From positions 496,001 through 560,000 of the forward strand of contig NZ_JAADZV010000001.1 of NCBI RefSeq assembly GCF_010645075.1: a stretch of 64,000 nucleotides of DNA, in the 5' to 3' direction. The DNA is from Flavobacterium limi (GTDB taxonomy: Bacteria; Bacteroidota; Bacteroidia; Flavobacteriales; Flavobacteriaceae). Every line of letters starts with the position of its first letter. The first letter of the stretch is position 1. This document shows positions 17,257 to 26,624 of the stretch, piece after piece. The notes under the pieces were generated by a model. The model was not told the DNA's origin, did no database searches, and saw only the letters and a list, made by a program, of their open reading frames with translations. The position numbers were made by a program, and so were the translations under genes.

Positions 17257-18375
17257 ATGAAAAAAGAAATGTTTAAGAGGCTTTTTTTAGCCTCGATGTT
17301 ATTCGTTGGATTAGGTTTTTCCGCAGGCTGCGAAAGTGACACAGAAGAAACAAACACTGAAACTGCTGCACAGAACGAAAAAGAAACCTATGTAGTTTCA
17401 ACTGCAAAAGGAGGTAATTTATCCGGTGAAGTAACCGGTTCTACAGGTGCTTATGTCGCTAAAGTAAACGGTGTAACCAAGTACACTGGATCAGATTATG
17501 TAGCTGCGATTCAGGCTGCGATTAACAATCTTACTTCAGGAAGAGATACAAAAGAATGGGTAACGGTTCGTGTTTCTGGTGCCTCAGGTTCTACAGGCGG
17601 TGCCTTAAAATATGTAAATATGGCCAGTTACACAGGGCTGGATTTTGCAAATAACACTTTCAATGCTAATAGTGGTGATGCTTTGGTGATTCCTGTCTGG
17701 GCTGACAGAAAAACCAATGTTGAAGTAAAAAACCTGAAAGTTACAGGAAAACCTCGCTATGGTATTTGGTTTAAAGGTTGTACGGTTATGAATATCAGTA
17801 ATATTAATATGAATATTGGAGTGCCTCAGTCTGGTTTAGGATTAGGAATCAGAGTTGATAATAGTACCGCGGCTACCAGCAATTTGACTATTAGCGGAAC
17901 GATAAATATTACTGGTGGGGATAATTCCGTTGAAACTTACGGTGTTAACGGATTTAGTATTGGTAACGTAACTTCCAGTAACAACGCGGCCTGCGGAGTA
18001 TTACTGAATCAATCTAAAAATGGTACTGTGGGCACTGTTACCGGAACAAATAATAGTACAACAGGTTCGACTACAGGTTATGCAACTTTTCGTTGTGCGA
18101 ATAATAATGGACCAAATGTAGTTTGTACTAAAGTATATTCCCGAGGAAGCGGACGTGGCTTTTTTAGTGTTACGGGCAGTAATGGATGTACTGTAAATAC
18201 GGTTGATATTGCCAATACGGCTATTCAGGGAATTTTATTGCAGGACGCTACTAATACAAAAGTCCTAGGAGGAACAGTAACGAATGGACATCCGAATGTT
18301 CAGCACGTCAACTCAACGAGCTGCAGTACTAAAGTAAATGGACAAACCTATACTGCTGCAAACGGTATCTGGTAA
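17257..18375 (+). CDS. Secreted parallel beta-helix lipoprotein
   Basis: 372 residues. Signal peptide with lipobox SAGC (Cys ~25) and an acidic Thr/Glu linker to ~45. A long repetitive domain follows, with G-x-x-V/I-x-N patterns (KNLKVTGKPRYGIWFKGC, TVGTVTGTNNS, VNTVDIANTAIQGILLQD), typical of right-handed parallel beta-helices as in pectate-lyase-fold proteins. Asn, Thr and Gly are abundant. I cannot place catalytic residues, so it could be a polysaccharide lyase or a binding protein. Four Cys in the helix may form disulfides. The gene has its own terminator at 18397 and is the first of three consecutive exported-protein genes on the plus strand. Confidence 0.75.
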   Translation: MKKEMFKRLFLASMLFVGLGFSAGCESDTEETNTETAAQNEKETYVVSTAKGGNLSGEVTGSTGAYVAKVNGVTKYTGSDYVAAIQAAINNLTSGRDTKEWVTVRVSGASGSTGGALKYVNMASYTGLDFANNTFNANSGDALVIPVWADRKTNVEVKNLKVTGKPRYGIWFKGCTVMNISNINMNIGVPQSGLGLGIRVDNSTAATSNLTISGTINITGGDNSVETYGVNGFSIGNVTSSNNAACGVLLNQSKNGTVGTVTGTNNSTTGSTTGYATFRCANNNGPNVVCTKVYSRGSGRGFFSVTGSNGCTVNTVDIANTAIQGILLQDATNTKVLGGTVTNGHPNVQHVNSTSCSTKVNGQTYTAANGIW

Positions 18376-18396
18376 TTAATATGTAATATAGAAACC

Positions 18397-18426
18397 AAAA
18401 GCGATGTGATTTTTTACATCGCTTTT
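18397..18426 (+). terminator. Terminator of the beta-helix gene
   Basis: aaaagcgatgt / acatcgctttt hairpin with a 7-nt loop and T-rich tail. A GTG at 18406 that could start the next gene lies inside this stem, which argues for the later start. Confidence 0.8.
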
Positions 18427-18441
18427 ATTATAATTTTTTCT

Positions 18442-19011
18442 ATGAATGGATTAATAAACCGAGTATTTTTTTGTGTATTTCTTTGGTTTTTCTACGGATG
18501 TAATAATTCGTCCCAGGAGAACATTGTAGATTTTGAAAGAACTATTTCGGAGCAAGACAATGTTTTTACAATTCCTAAGGAGATAAAAAATGCTATACTT
18601 CGTCAATTTCCATCAGTTGAAATAATAAAAAAGGAAGAGTATTCGAAGTTGTTTTGGGATTTTTATGATTCAAGTATAATTCCAAATGAGTGTTTTACAG
18701 ATGTCAACAATGATCAGCTTCTTGATTATGCTATATTAGTCAGAGAAGGGAACAAATTGAAATTGGTAATTATTTTGTCTGACAATAAAGATTATTCCTA
18801 TTGGATTTCGCCTTTTTCAATTGAAAAGATAACTGCTGAAGGAGTAAATTTTTGTGTATCAATAAAACCAGCAGGAAGAACAGATGTAGTGAAAAAAGTA
18901 CCTGAATCACTGGTTATAAAGAAAAATGGGTTTCTTGTGCGGAATTTAGAACAAGATCATTTCGTATTTTATGAAGAAAATGGAAAGATAAAGAATTTTA
19001 AAATGCTTTAG
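18442..19011 (+). CDS. Hypothetical lipoprotein
   Basis: 189 residues from ATG 18442. Hydrophobic signal with lipobox FYGC. The mature part contains DVNNDQLLDYAIL, a D-x-N-x-D-x-x-x-D motif like EF-hand or FG-GAP calcium loops, followed by strands KLKLVIILSDN and YWISPFSIEKI. Secreted proteins with such a motif often report protein state by VCBS/FG-GAP-like repeats, but only one copy is visible. An upstream in-frame GTG at 18406 is rejected because it is inside a terminator stem. The next gene starts 11 nt downstream, so they are cotranscribed. Function unknown. Confidence 0.7.
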   Translation: MNGLINRVFFCVFLWFFYGCNNSSQENIVDFERTISEQDNVFTIPKEIKNAILRQFPSVEIIKKEEYSKLFWDFYDSSIIPNECFTDVNNDQLLDYAILVREGNKLKLVIILSDNKDYSYWISPFSIEKITAEGVNFCVSIKPAGRTDVVKKVPESLVIKKNGFLVRNLEQDHFVFYEENGKIKNFKML

Positions 19012-19022
19012 AATAATTAATC

Positions 19023-19694
19023 ATGAAACAACTTAGATCTATTTATAATTATACAGCTCTTTTTCTCTTTTTATGTGTTGCATTTTCCTGTAAAAATGCA
19101 GGAACAGTCGAAGATATAGATGGTAACATATATCATACAACCAGGATTGGAAACCAAACCTGGATGGTAGAAAATTTAAAAGTTACCCGATTTAATAACG
19201 GTGATTCAGTTAAATATCTTAAAAGTAATAACGATTGGAAACAGGAAAAGCAAGCAGGTTATTCTTTTTATAATAATGATATAGCTCTTGTAAAAGATTA
19301 TGGTTTTTTATACAACTATAATTGTTTGCAGGATATTCGGGGAATTGCACCGAAAGGATGGAGGATTCCAACAGAAGATGATTTAAGAGAGTTGGAGTCA
19401 TTTATAAAATCTAATTCAGCAGGAATTTTTTTGAAAGAAAAAGGCAATTCACATTGGCTTACATCAAATGTTATTGGAAATAATGCGACACGTTTTACTG
19501 CTTTACCGGGAGGATACAGAGATGAAGAAGGTTCTTTTTATATGCTGAAATCGAACGGATATTACTGGACAAAAACTGGAAGTTTCGAATTCTATCATTG
19601 GAGTTCCAGAATGTTTCAGGCTTTCGCCGATGTAAGAAGGGATAGTATTTTTAAAAAATATGGTTTTTCAGTTAAATGTATTAAACAAGAATAG
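19023..19694 (+). CDS. FISUMP-domain lipoprotein
   Basis: 223 residues. Lipoprotein signal with lipobox AFSC (Cys 23). It matches the Fibrobacter succinogenes major paralogous domain (TIGR02145): DIDGNIYHTTRIGNQTWMVENLK, YGFLYNY, APKGWRIPTEDDL, LPGGYRDEEG, YYWTKT and GFSVKCIK, in the right order. A surface-exposed domain of C-type-lectin-like/FGE-like architecture; function in Bacteroidota unknown. Second gene of a two-gene unit of lipoproteins. Confidence 0.88.
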   Translation: MKQLRSIYNYTALFLFLCVAFSCKNAGTVEDIDGNIYHTTRIGNQTWMVENLKVTRFNNGDSVKYLKSNNDWKQEKQAGYSFYNNDIALVKDYGFLYNYNCLQDIRGIAPKGWRIPTEDDLRELESFIKSNSAGIFLKEKGNSHWLTSNVIGNNATRFTALPGGYRDEEGSFYMLKSNGYYWTKTGSFEFYHWSSRMFQAFADVRRDSIFKKYGFSVKCIKQE

Positions 19695-19768
19695 TTTGTA
19701 TAGGTATTTGCTGTAGCATCATATAAAAAGTAAAAATATATGGTAAAATATAGAGGCTAAAAATAAAA

Positions 19769-20647
19769 TTAGGCCTGCATTTTTCCAAATCCAACTGTCT
19801 CGCGATAAATTTGAGGAGAAACATCAGCATTCGTTTTAAAGAAACGACTAAAATAATGCTCGTCGTCATAACCCAATTCGTAAGCAATTTCTTTGACTGT
19901 TTTATTGGTCATGTATAATTCTCTTTTCGCTTCAATAATGATTCTTTCCGAAATTAAATCGGTTAGGGTTTTGTTGAAATAATTCTTAGCTAATTTAGCC
20001 AGCGCTTTTGGAGATATATTTAATAAATCAGCATAATTTCCTGCTGAATGTTTGGTTTTAAAATTGAGTTCAATCGCATCCTTTAGGTTTTGAAGAATCA
20101 AGGGTTGTTTTGCATCTGGAACCGAATTCATTTCTTCTAATTGTTCTGTTTTTAATCTTGAAGCTGTAATTAAAAAGATTTTTAAATACGAAATGAGCAG
20201 TTCATATTGTGCCAATTCTGCATTTTGAATTTCAGCTTTCATTTGGTCAATAACCATATTAAAGGTCAATCCCGCCTGTTCTGTAACTTTTACATAAGGA
20301 GGCTGATAAATATTATTGAACAAAACACCATTGCAGGAAACCTCTTTTTGATGCATGTGAATGCAATAAAAATCTGGATGAAAATGAATCGCAATTCCTT
20401 CAATTGGCTCGCTTACGCAAAGCATAAAAGGCTGGTAAGGTGAGAAGGCGAGGAGAGAGTTTTCGTCAAAATAATGTTCTGCAAAATCGGCTTTGACTTT
20501 CCCTTTTCCTTTAGTTACCCAAATTAAGGAGTAATAATTATTGCGCTGCAAATGATCAAAATGAATATTACCTTCAAATGGAAGAATTTTGAAGGCTAAA
20601 TTACCGGTATGCGGATTTATTAAAGTAGAAACATTGTGGGAATTCAT
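19769..20647 (-). CDS. AraC family transcriptional regulator
   Basis: 292 residues. N-terminal cupin-like sensing domain (~15-165, with a LIWVTKGKGKVKADF strand). C-terminal AraC DNA-binding domain (~190-285): two helix-turn-helices, HSAGNYADLLNISPKALAK and KTVKEIAYELGYDDEHYFSRFF. It lies 75 nt downstream of the AhpD-like gene on the same strand, so it probably responds to the same signal and may control that gene. Ligand unknown. Confidence 0.93.
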   Translation of the reverse strand: MNSHNVSTLINPHTGNLAFKILPFEGNIHFDHLQRNNYYSLIWVTKGKGKVKADFAEHYFDENSLLAFSPYQPFMLCVSEPIEGIAIHFHPDFYCIHMHQKEVSCNGVLFNNIYQPPYVKVTEQAGLTFNMVIDQMKAEIQNAELAQYELLISYLKIFLITASRLKTEQLEEMNSVPDAKQPLILQNLKDAIELNFKTKHSAGNYADLLNISPKALAKLAKNYFNKTLTDLISERIIIEAKRELYMTNKTVKEIAYELGYDDEHYFSRFFKTNADVSPQIYRETVGFGKMQA

Positions 20648-20722
20648 AAAGTGCAGTTTTTAAAAATATAAAGATAGTCATGAAAATATTCACAACTATC
20701 CTTATAATGATTTTTGGTAAAA

Positions 20723-21268
20723 TTAGTTTTGTAATTCAGCTACAGCTGGAAAATCAATTTCAGTATTAGCTAAATTGTTAAAGTAGTTTGTTAAAACGTT
20801 TAGCGCAGTATGAGCAACAGTTTCTGCAATTTCAGCATCTGAAATTCCTGCATTTTTGGCTTTATTTACATCTTCATCGTTTACCAAACCATTTTTGCTG
20901 ATTAAGGTTTTTGCCAATTGCAAAATAGCTTCTGTTTTAGCGTCAGCAGAATTTCCTGATCTTGCTGCTTTTAAAACTGCCGGATCTGCTTTTACTAATT
21001 TCTCTCCGATAAAAGTGTGAGCAGCTAAACAGTAATCACAAGAGTTGCTTTCTGAAACCGCCAAAGCGATTAATTCACCTGTTTTTGCACTTAATTTACC
21101 GTGGCTCAAAGCACCGCTCAAATTCAAATATCCTTCCAAAACCGCTGGAGAGTTTCCCATTGTTCTCATCATGTTCGGAATAACTCCTAATTTTTCTTGT
21201 ACAGCGTTGAATAAATCTTTAGTTTTTCCACTTACTTCTTCCGGGTTTAATGCTGTTAATCGTGTCAT
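20723..21268 (-). CDS. AhpD-like/carboxymuconolactone decarboxylase family protein
   Basis: 181 residues. All-alpha AhpD fold with the redox motif SNSCDYCLAAH (CxxC followed by H three residues on), used by alkylhydroperoxidases as a disulfide reductant. The N-terminal segment reads MTRLTALNPEEVSGKTKDLF. It is likely cytosolic, acting against peroxides or as a general thiol reductase; the true substrate is unknown. Upstream of an AraC regulator on the same strand. Confidence 0.88.
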   Translation of the reverse strand: MTRLTALNPEEVSGKTKDLFNAVQEKLGVIPNMMRTMGNSPAVLEGYLNLSGALSHGKLSAKTGELIALAVSESNSCDYCLAAHTFIGEKLVKADPAVLKAARSGNSADAKTEAILQLAKTLISKNGLVNDEDVNKAKNAGISDAEIAETVAHTALNVLTNYFNNLANTEIDFPAVAELQN

Positions 21269-21365
21269 TTTATTTAATTTTTAATTGTTATTATTTGTTG
21301 TTGTCTTTTGACATTACAAAGGTGCGACGATTACAGATTTTAGAACATGGAGGATTGACGCTATG

Positions 21366-21555
21366 TGATGGACAATTTTCCCTGGCTTTATTTTCAGTAG
21401 CTAATCCAGCTTTCCGTTTCAAGTCCTCGCTCAAAAGCCTGGTTTTTCTAAACCATAAAACGAGCTTCCGTTGGTCGCTGTTTTCTGGTAAGAAAAATCA
21501 GGCTTTTGAGCTCCGGGCTTTTTCACTTCAATCTGGGCTAAGAGGCTCGTTTTCA
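21366..21555. repeat. Long imperfect hairpin repeat
   Basis: Two arms of 21 nt (21429-21449 and 21491-21511, one mismatch; gctcaaaagcctgg / ccaggcttttgagc-like) around a 41-nt spacer, embedded in non-coding sequence that ends ttcaatctgggct. No frame in it looks like a protein. Interpreted as a dispersed non-coding element between the AhpD-like gene and the M1 peptidase. Confidence 0.55.
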
Positions 21556-21561
21556 TAACGG

Positions 21562-21802
21562 TGTTTTGTCATTTCGACTGAAAGGAGAAATCACACTCGT
21601 AACCACAAAGATTGGAGACTTTCTTTGCGGAGTTTCCCTTCGGTCCAAATGAAAAATCTTTTCGCTCATGCTTTGGGAGAAGCTAATTTGAGCCTAGTTT
21701 GTCATCCTGACGAAGGAAGGATCTTCTTAAGAAACTCTACAAAGATTGTCGACTCTGATTATGGAATTTCTTGCGGAGATTCCTCGTTCCTCGGAATGAC
21801 AA
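21562..21802. repeat. Two diverged copies of the intergenic gtcatttcgac element
   Basis: Copy one begins gtcatttcgactgaaagg. Copy two runs from gtcatcctgacgaagg (about 21700) to ttcctcggaatgacaaa, and its ends are inverted complements. Related to 12111-12208. The open frames across this region (21625-22229, plus strand) are repeat-derived. Confidence 0.6.
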
Positions 21803-21812
21803 ATATTACTCA

Positions 21813-21852
21813 CAAAAAAAAAGAGATTGTCTTCAAAAAAAGCAACCTCTTT
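21813..21852 (-). terminator. Terminator of the M1 peptidase gene
   Basis: On the minus strand, aaagaggttg / caatctcttt with a following T9 tract, 20 nt beyond the stop at 21873. Confidence 0.75.
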
Positions 21853-21872
21853 GTATTATATTTTCGAAAAGT

Positions 21873-23717
21873 TTATTTCAAAACATCTTCAACAGCCAGA
21901 ATAGTTGTGGCATGATAACCAGATTTTGCTTTTTCAAAAACCTGTTTTGCCCAAACTTTCCCTTCCGGAGTTTTTACCATTTCTTTATAAAGCATTATCA
22001 CAGATCCCGTTCTGCTGATTCCGATCAAGAATTGCTCAATTGCAGGATTAGCATCTTTGTATTGATGGCGAATAGCCTGAACAAACCATTGACGTTTGAT
22101 AATGAAATTGCCGCCTTTTGTAAAGTTGAATTCTTTGTCAATGGCTTCCATTTCTTTTGGAGTAATATCAGCCGGAAGGTGATCTATAAAATGTTGTTTT
22201 TCTGCTGTAGTCGTGATTTTTTTGCTTAAACCTGTAACACCGGTTTCTCTCCGGCTTTTTTGAATTTTATCAATAGCGTCGAAATCAGCTGAACTTACAG
22301 GAACAATGTTTGATGGAATTCCTGGCTTGTAAATCCAGTCTTCTAATTTGATTTTATCAGCTAAGGTTTTGTCTCCTTTGATCAGATTTTCATTGATGTA
22401 TTTAACGAAATCCTCTGTTGTAATGGATTTGAATGCATGAGCATCGAAATAATTTTTGATAAACGGATCGAATTTTTCGCGTCCCACAGCATTTTCAATG
22501 ACTCTTAAAAAAGCATATCCTTTTACATAAGGAATCATGCTGATTCCGTCATCAGGATTTCTTCCGGTCAGGCTAACTTTCAATCTGGTGTCAGGACTGG
22601 TTTCGCCATATTCAGCAACATTATCAGTTAATTCTTTGTTGGTGATAACGTTTTGCATTTCAAATTCTTTTTTTCCAAAAATTGCTTCTCCAATTCTGTG
22701 TTCTACATAGGTTGTAAAACCTTCGTTTAGCCAAATATCATCCCAGGTTGCATTAGTAACTAAATTTCCGCTCCAGCTATGACCTAGTTCATGAGCTAAT
22801 AAGCTAGTTAACGAACGGTCACCGGCAATTACACCCGGAGTTAAAAAAGTTAAGTTTGGATTTTCCATTCCGCCATAAGGAAAGCTTGGAGGTAAAACCA
22901 AAACATCATAACGCCCCCAGCGGTATGGTCCGTATAGTTTTTCTGCAGCCACAACCATTTTTCCAAGCTCAGCAAATTCATAAGCTGATTTTTTAAGCAT
23001 TGATGGTTCTGCATAAACTCCGGTTCTGTTATCGATGGATTGAAATTCAATATCTCCAACAGCAATTGCCATTAAGTAAGACGGAATCGCTTTGTCTTGT
23101 TTAAAAGTGTAAACTCCAGTATCATTTTTCTTCTGCGGATTTACAGCGCTCATTACCGCCAGTAAATCTTTAGGAACCGTAACTTTTGCATTATAGGTAA
23201 AACGAATTCCTGGTGAATCCTGACATGGAATCCACGTACGGGACCAAACACTTTCTCCCTGAGAAAAAAGAAAAGGGCTCTTTTTGTCTGCTGTTTGTTC
23301 CGGTGTAAGCCATTGTAGTGCAACAGCGTTTTTAGTTGTGCTGTAATAAATGTTTACTTTGGTTGTATTTGGTTCAATTGTGATATGAAGCGGTTTTCCG
23401 TGAAATTCAGTATCTTTTCCCAATTCAAATTTCGTTTCTTTCTCTTCGTCGCCTAAGGTAACTTTTGAAATATTTAAAGTATTCTCGTCGAAAATAATTT
23501 CGTTTCCTTTGCTAATATTGTCAATCAGCCAAGAAGCTTTTCCTGAAATAGTCTGCGTATCAAAATCAACTTTAATATCAAGGTCCAGATGCTTGACCAC
23601 AGCGAGTTCCGGTTTAGAATAGCTGTGTTCATCTGTAACTGTTGGTTTTTCGGATTGTTCTTTCTTTTGACAAGCTATAGCTGTCAGAAATAAAGTCAAA
23701 AGGATTAGCTTTTTCAT
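21873..23717 (-). CDS. M1 family zinc aminopeptidase (LTA4-hydrolase-like) lipoprotein
   Basis: 614 residues from ATG 23717, where a lipoprotein signal starts (MKKLILLTLFLTAIAC). An ATG 39 nt upstream would bury the signal and is rejected. N-terminal beta domain (~30-210), GGMEN exopeptidase loop in YGGMENPNLTF, and zinc motif HELGHSWSGN with the distal Glu ligand in WLNEGFTTYVEHR. The C-terminal helical domain (~480-610) is of leukotriene-A4-hydrolase type. Cleaves N-terminal residues from peptides in the periplasm or at the outer membrane. Confidence 0.93.
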   Translation of the reverse strand: MKKLILLTLFLTAIACQKKEQSEKPTVTDEHSYSKPELAVVKHLDLDIKVDFDTQTISGKASWLIDNISKGNEIIFDENTLNISKVTLGDEEKETKFELGKDTEFHGKPLHITIEPNTTKVNIYYSTTKNAVALQWLTPEQTADKKSPFLFSQGESVWSRTWIPCQDSPGIRFTYNAKVTVPKDLLAVMSAVNPQKKNDTGVYTFKQDKAIPSYLMAIAVGDIEFQSIDNRTGVYAEPSMLKKSAYEFAELGKMVVAAEKLYGPYRWGRYDVLVLPPSFPYGGMENPNLTFLTPGVIAGDRSLTSLLAHELGHSWSGNLVTNATWDDIWLNEGFTTYVEHRIGEAIFGKKEFEMQNVITNKELTDNVAEYGETSPDTRLKVSLTGRNPDDGISMIPYVKGYAFLRVIENAVGREKFDPFIKNYFDAHAFKSITTEDFVKYINENLIKGDKTLADKIKLEDWIYKPGIPSNIVPVSSADFDAIDKIQKSRRETGVTGLSKKITTTAEKQHFIDHLPADITPKEMEAIDKEFNFTKGGNFIIKRQWFVQAIRHQYKDANPAIEQFLIGISRTGSVIMLYKEMVKTPEGKVWAKQVFEKAKSGYHATTILAVEDVLK

Positions 23718-23753
23718 ATTGTCAAGAATTGAATTTTGAGGATGAAAATTAAA

Positions 23754-23789
23754 CAAAAAATCCCGTTTTGAATAACAAAACGGGATTTA
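23754..23789 (-). terminator. Terminator of pdhA-pdhC
   Basis: aaatcccgttttg / caaaacgggattt hairpin with T6 on the minus strand, between pdhC and the M1 peptidase gene. Confidence 0.85.
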
Positions 23790-23809
23790 AATATAAAATT
23801 AACAAAGAA

Positions 23810-25450
23810 TTATGCCAGCATAGTAACCGGGCTTTCGATGTATTGTTTTAATGTTTGTAAGAACTGAGCTCCGGTAGCACCGTCGATTGTTCTGTGGTCA
23901 CATGCCAATGATAACATCATGGTGTTTCCAACTACAATCTGACCGTTTTTAACTACTGGTTTCTCAACAATTGCACCTACAGAAAGGATGGCAGAATTTG
24001 GCTGATTAATGATTGAATTGAATTCAGTAATACCAAACATTCCAAGGTTGGATACTGTAAAAGTACTTCCTTCCATTTCCTGTGGTCCTAATTTTTTGTT
24101 TTTAGCTCTTCCGGCAAGATCTCTAACAGAAGCACCAATTTGAGATAAACTCATCGCATCTGTAAATTTCAATACAGGAACTACTAATCCGTCTTCAACA
24201 GCAACAGCAACTCCAATATTCACGTGGTGATTGATGATGATAGCATCTTCTTTCCAGGTAGAGTTGATTTTTGGGTGTTTTTTCAATGCTAAAGCACAAG
24301 CTTTGATTACCATATCGTTGAAAGAAACTTTAGTATCAGGAACTGTATTGATTGTTGCTCTTGCTCCCATTGCTTCATCCATACTAACTTCGATCACTAA
24401 GTTGTAGTGAGGAGCAGTGAATAAAGATTCAGAAAGACGTTTTGCAATGATTTTACGCATCTGAGAATTTTTGATCTCTTCTGTGTAAACTTCTCCGGCA
24501 GGAACAAATACTTTTGGAGCAGCAGATTCTTGTGGTTTTGCATCAGAAGCTGCTTTAGCGGCAGGCTGTGCAGATGGAGTAAAGTTTTCGACATCGCTTT
24601 TTACGATACGTCCGTTTTCTCCTGAACCTTTAACTTGTGATAATTGAATTCCTTTGTCAGAAGCAATTTTCTTAGCTAATGGTGAAGCAATAACTCTTCC
24701 GTTTGAAGTTTCTCCTACAGCTTCAGGAGCTTTTTCAGCTTCAGGAGCAGCAGTTTTAGTTTCTTCAGAAGCAGCAACAGGAGCACTTGCAGTTGCAGTA
24801 CCTCCGGCAGTAAACCCATCAGCAATGCCTGAAATATCAGTTCCTGCAGGTCCAATTATAGCTAATAAACTGTCAACAGGAGCAGTGTTTCCTTCCTGAA
24901 TTCCGATATATAATAAAGTACCGGCATTGAAAGACTCAAACTCCATTGTCGCTTTGTCTGTTTCAATTTCCGCTAAAATATCACCTTCAGAAACTGAATC
25001 ACCTACTTTTTTCAACCAGGTTGCAACTGTACCTTCAGTCATAGTGTCGCTCAAACGAGGCATAGTTACAACTACAACACCTTTTGGTAATTCAGCTGCA
25101 GCTTTTGCAGGAGCAGCAGTTTCATTTTTTGCTTCAGCAGCAGGAGCGTCCGCTTTCGGAGCTTCAGCAGCAGGAGCAGCACCACCGGCTAAAAGAGCAG
25201 AAATATCTTCTCCTTCATTACCAATGATGGCTAATAATGAATCAACAGGAGCAGTTTCTCCAGCCTGAATTCCGATATGTAAAAGAGTTCCTTCGTTGAA
25301 AGATTCGAACTCCATTGTTGCTTTGTCTGTTTCAATTTCAGCAAGGATATCTCCTTCGCTAACTTTGTCGCCTACTTTTTTTAACCAAGTCGCTACCGTT
25401 CCTTCCGTCATAGTATCGCTCAAACGGGGCATTGTTACTTTAATTGCCAT
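23810..25450 (-). CDS. pdhC: Pyruvate dehydrogenase E2, dihydrolipoamide acetyltransferase
   Basis: Core enzyme of the pyruvate dehydrogenase complex. 546 residues. Two lipoyl domains in tandem (~1-80 and ~128-205), each with the lipoylated Lys in ETDKATMEFES. Ala/Pro-rich linkers follow, then the E1/E3-binding domain (~250-290, ASPLAKKIASDKGI) and the catalytic domain (~325-546) with the active-site segment LSLACDHRTIDGA. The coding region is separated from pdhA by 6 nt. E1-beta and E3 are not in the window, but the E1 here is the alpha chain of a split E1. Confidence 0.96.
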   Translation of the reverse strand: MAIKVTMPRLSDTMTEGTVATWLKKVGDKVSEGDILAEIETDKATMEFESFNEGTLLHIGIQAGETAPVDSLLAIIGNEGEDISALLAGGAAPAAEAPKADAPAAEAKNETAAPAKAAAELPKGVVVVTMPRLSDTMTEGTVATWLKKVGDSVSEGDILAEIETDKATMEFESFNAGTLLYIGIQEGNTAPVDSLLAIIGPAGTDISGIADGFTAGGTATASAPVAASEETKTAAPEAEKAPEAVGETSNGRVIASPLAKKIASDKGIQLSQVKGSGENGRIVKSDVENFTPSAQPAAKAASDAKPQESAAPKVFVPAGEVYTEEIKNSQMRKIIAKRLSESLFTAPHYNLVIEVSMDEAMGARATINTVPDTKVSFNDMVIKACALALKKHPKINSTWKEDAIIINHHVNIGVAVAVEDGLVVPVLKFTDAMSLSQIGASVRDLAGRAKNKKLGPQEMEGSTFTVSNLGMFGITEFNSIINQPNSAILSVGAIVEKPVVKNGQIVVGNTMMLSLACDHRTIDGATGAQFLQTLKQYIESPVTMLA

Positions 25451-25456
25451 AATGAT

Positions 25457-26455
25457 TTATAGTTTATGAGGTGTAAATGGATAGTCTTCTTGTGCGTATA
25501 CTACATCGTATAATTGTTGTAAATCCGGATATGGAGATTCTTCAGCGAATTTCACACATTCATCAACCAAATCTTTAACTCTTTGATCGATCACTTCAAT
25601 TTCTTCTTCAGTAGCATATTTTTGATCCATAATTACATCTAAAACCTGAGTAATTGGGTCAATTTTTTTATACTCTTCAACCTCGTCTTTAGAACGGTAT
25701 AATTGTGCATCAGACATAGAGTGTCCTCTGTAACGGTACGTTTTCATTTCAAGGAAAGTTGGTCCGTCTCCGCGACGGGCTCTTTCGATAGCTTCATGCA
25801 TTGCTTCAGCAACTTTTACAGGATTCATTCCGTCCACTGGACCACATGGCATTTCGTATCCTAGACCAAGTTTCCAGATATCAGTATGGTTTGCAGTCCT
25901 TTCAACAGAAGTTCCCATTGCGTAACCATTGTTTTCCACGATAAATACAACTGGAAGTTTCCATAACATAGCCATGTTGAAGGCTTCGTGCAATGAACCT
26001 TGTCTGGCAGCGCCATCACCAAAGTAAGTCATAGTTACACCACCTGTTTCAAAATATTTATCAGCAAATGCTAATCCGGCTCCTACAGGAATTTGTCCAC
26101 CTACGATTCCGTGACCTCCGTAAAAACGATGTTCTTTTGAGAAAATATGCATAGAACCTCCCATACCTTTAGAAGTTCCTGTAGCTTTTCCTAAAAGCTC
26201 GGCCATAACACGTCTTGGGTCAACTCCCATACCTATTGGCTGAACGTGATTTCTGTATGCAGTAATCATTTTGTCTTTAGTCAGATCCATAGCATGTAAA
26301 GCTCCCGCTAATACTGCTTCCTGACCATTGTAGAGGTGAAGAAATCCTCTGACTTTTTGTTGGATGTATAATGCTGCAAGTTTGTCTTCAAACTTTCTCC
26401 AAAGCAGCATGTCTTCATACCACTTTAAGTAAACCTCTTTTGTAACTTCTTTCAT
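25457..26455 (-). CDS. pdhA: Pyruvate dehydrogenase E1 component, alpha subunit
   Basis: 332 residues. Thiamine-diphosphate-binding alpha chain. The GDGAARQGSLHEAFNMA motif binds Mg-ThDP (GDG ... N). The phosphorylation-loop equivalent is YRYRGHSMSDAQLYR, and the early segment is YNGQEAVLAGAL. Forms the heterotetrameric E1 with a beta subunit encoded elsewhere. First gene of a two-gene minus-strand operon with pdhC. Confidence 0.96.
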   Translation of the reverse strand: MKEVTKEVYLKWYEDMLLWRKFEDKLAALYIQQKVRGFLHLYNGQEAVLAGALHAMDLTKDKMITAYRNHVQPIGMGVDPRRVMAELLGKATGTSKGMGGSMHIFSKEHRFYGGHGIVGGQIPVGAGLAFADKYFETGGVTMTYFGDGAARQGSLHEAFNMAMLWKLPVVFIVENNGYAMGTSVERTANHTDIWKLGLGYEMPCGPVDGMNPVKVAEAMHEAIERARRGDGPTFLEMKTYRYRGHSMSDAQLYRSKDEVEEYKKIDPITQVLDVIMDQKYATEEEIEVIDQRVKDLVDECVKFAEESPYPDLQQLYDVVYAQEDYPFTPHKL

Positions 26456-26624
26456 CTGAATTCTTTCTTTTGCTAAAGTTGTTTTTTTGTGTTATCAATA
26501 TCACCTATAACGCAAAAATAGTTTCCTCCCACAAATTTGCGCCCGAAGGGTCGGGATGCAAAAATAAGACATTACATTTAAGAACTAAAATTTAAAAGGT
26601 ACTTTTTGGCTTTTTTTGTTTTTT

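Noticed and set aside
21625..22229. Two plus-strand frames between the repeats and the M1 peptidase
   Set aside because: They run through dispersed repeats, a terminator and the antisense of the M1 peptidase; no protein-like pattern.
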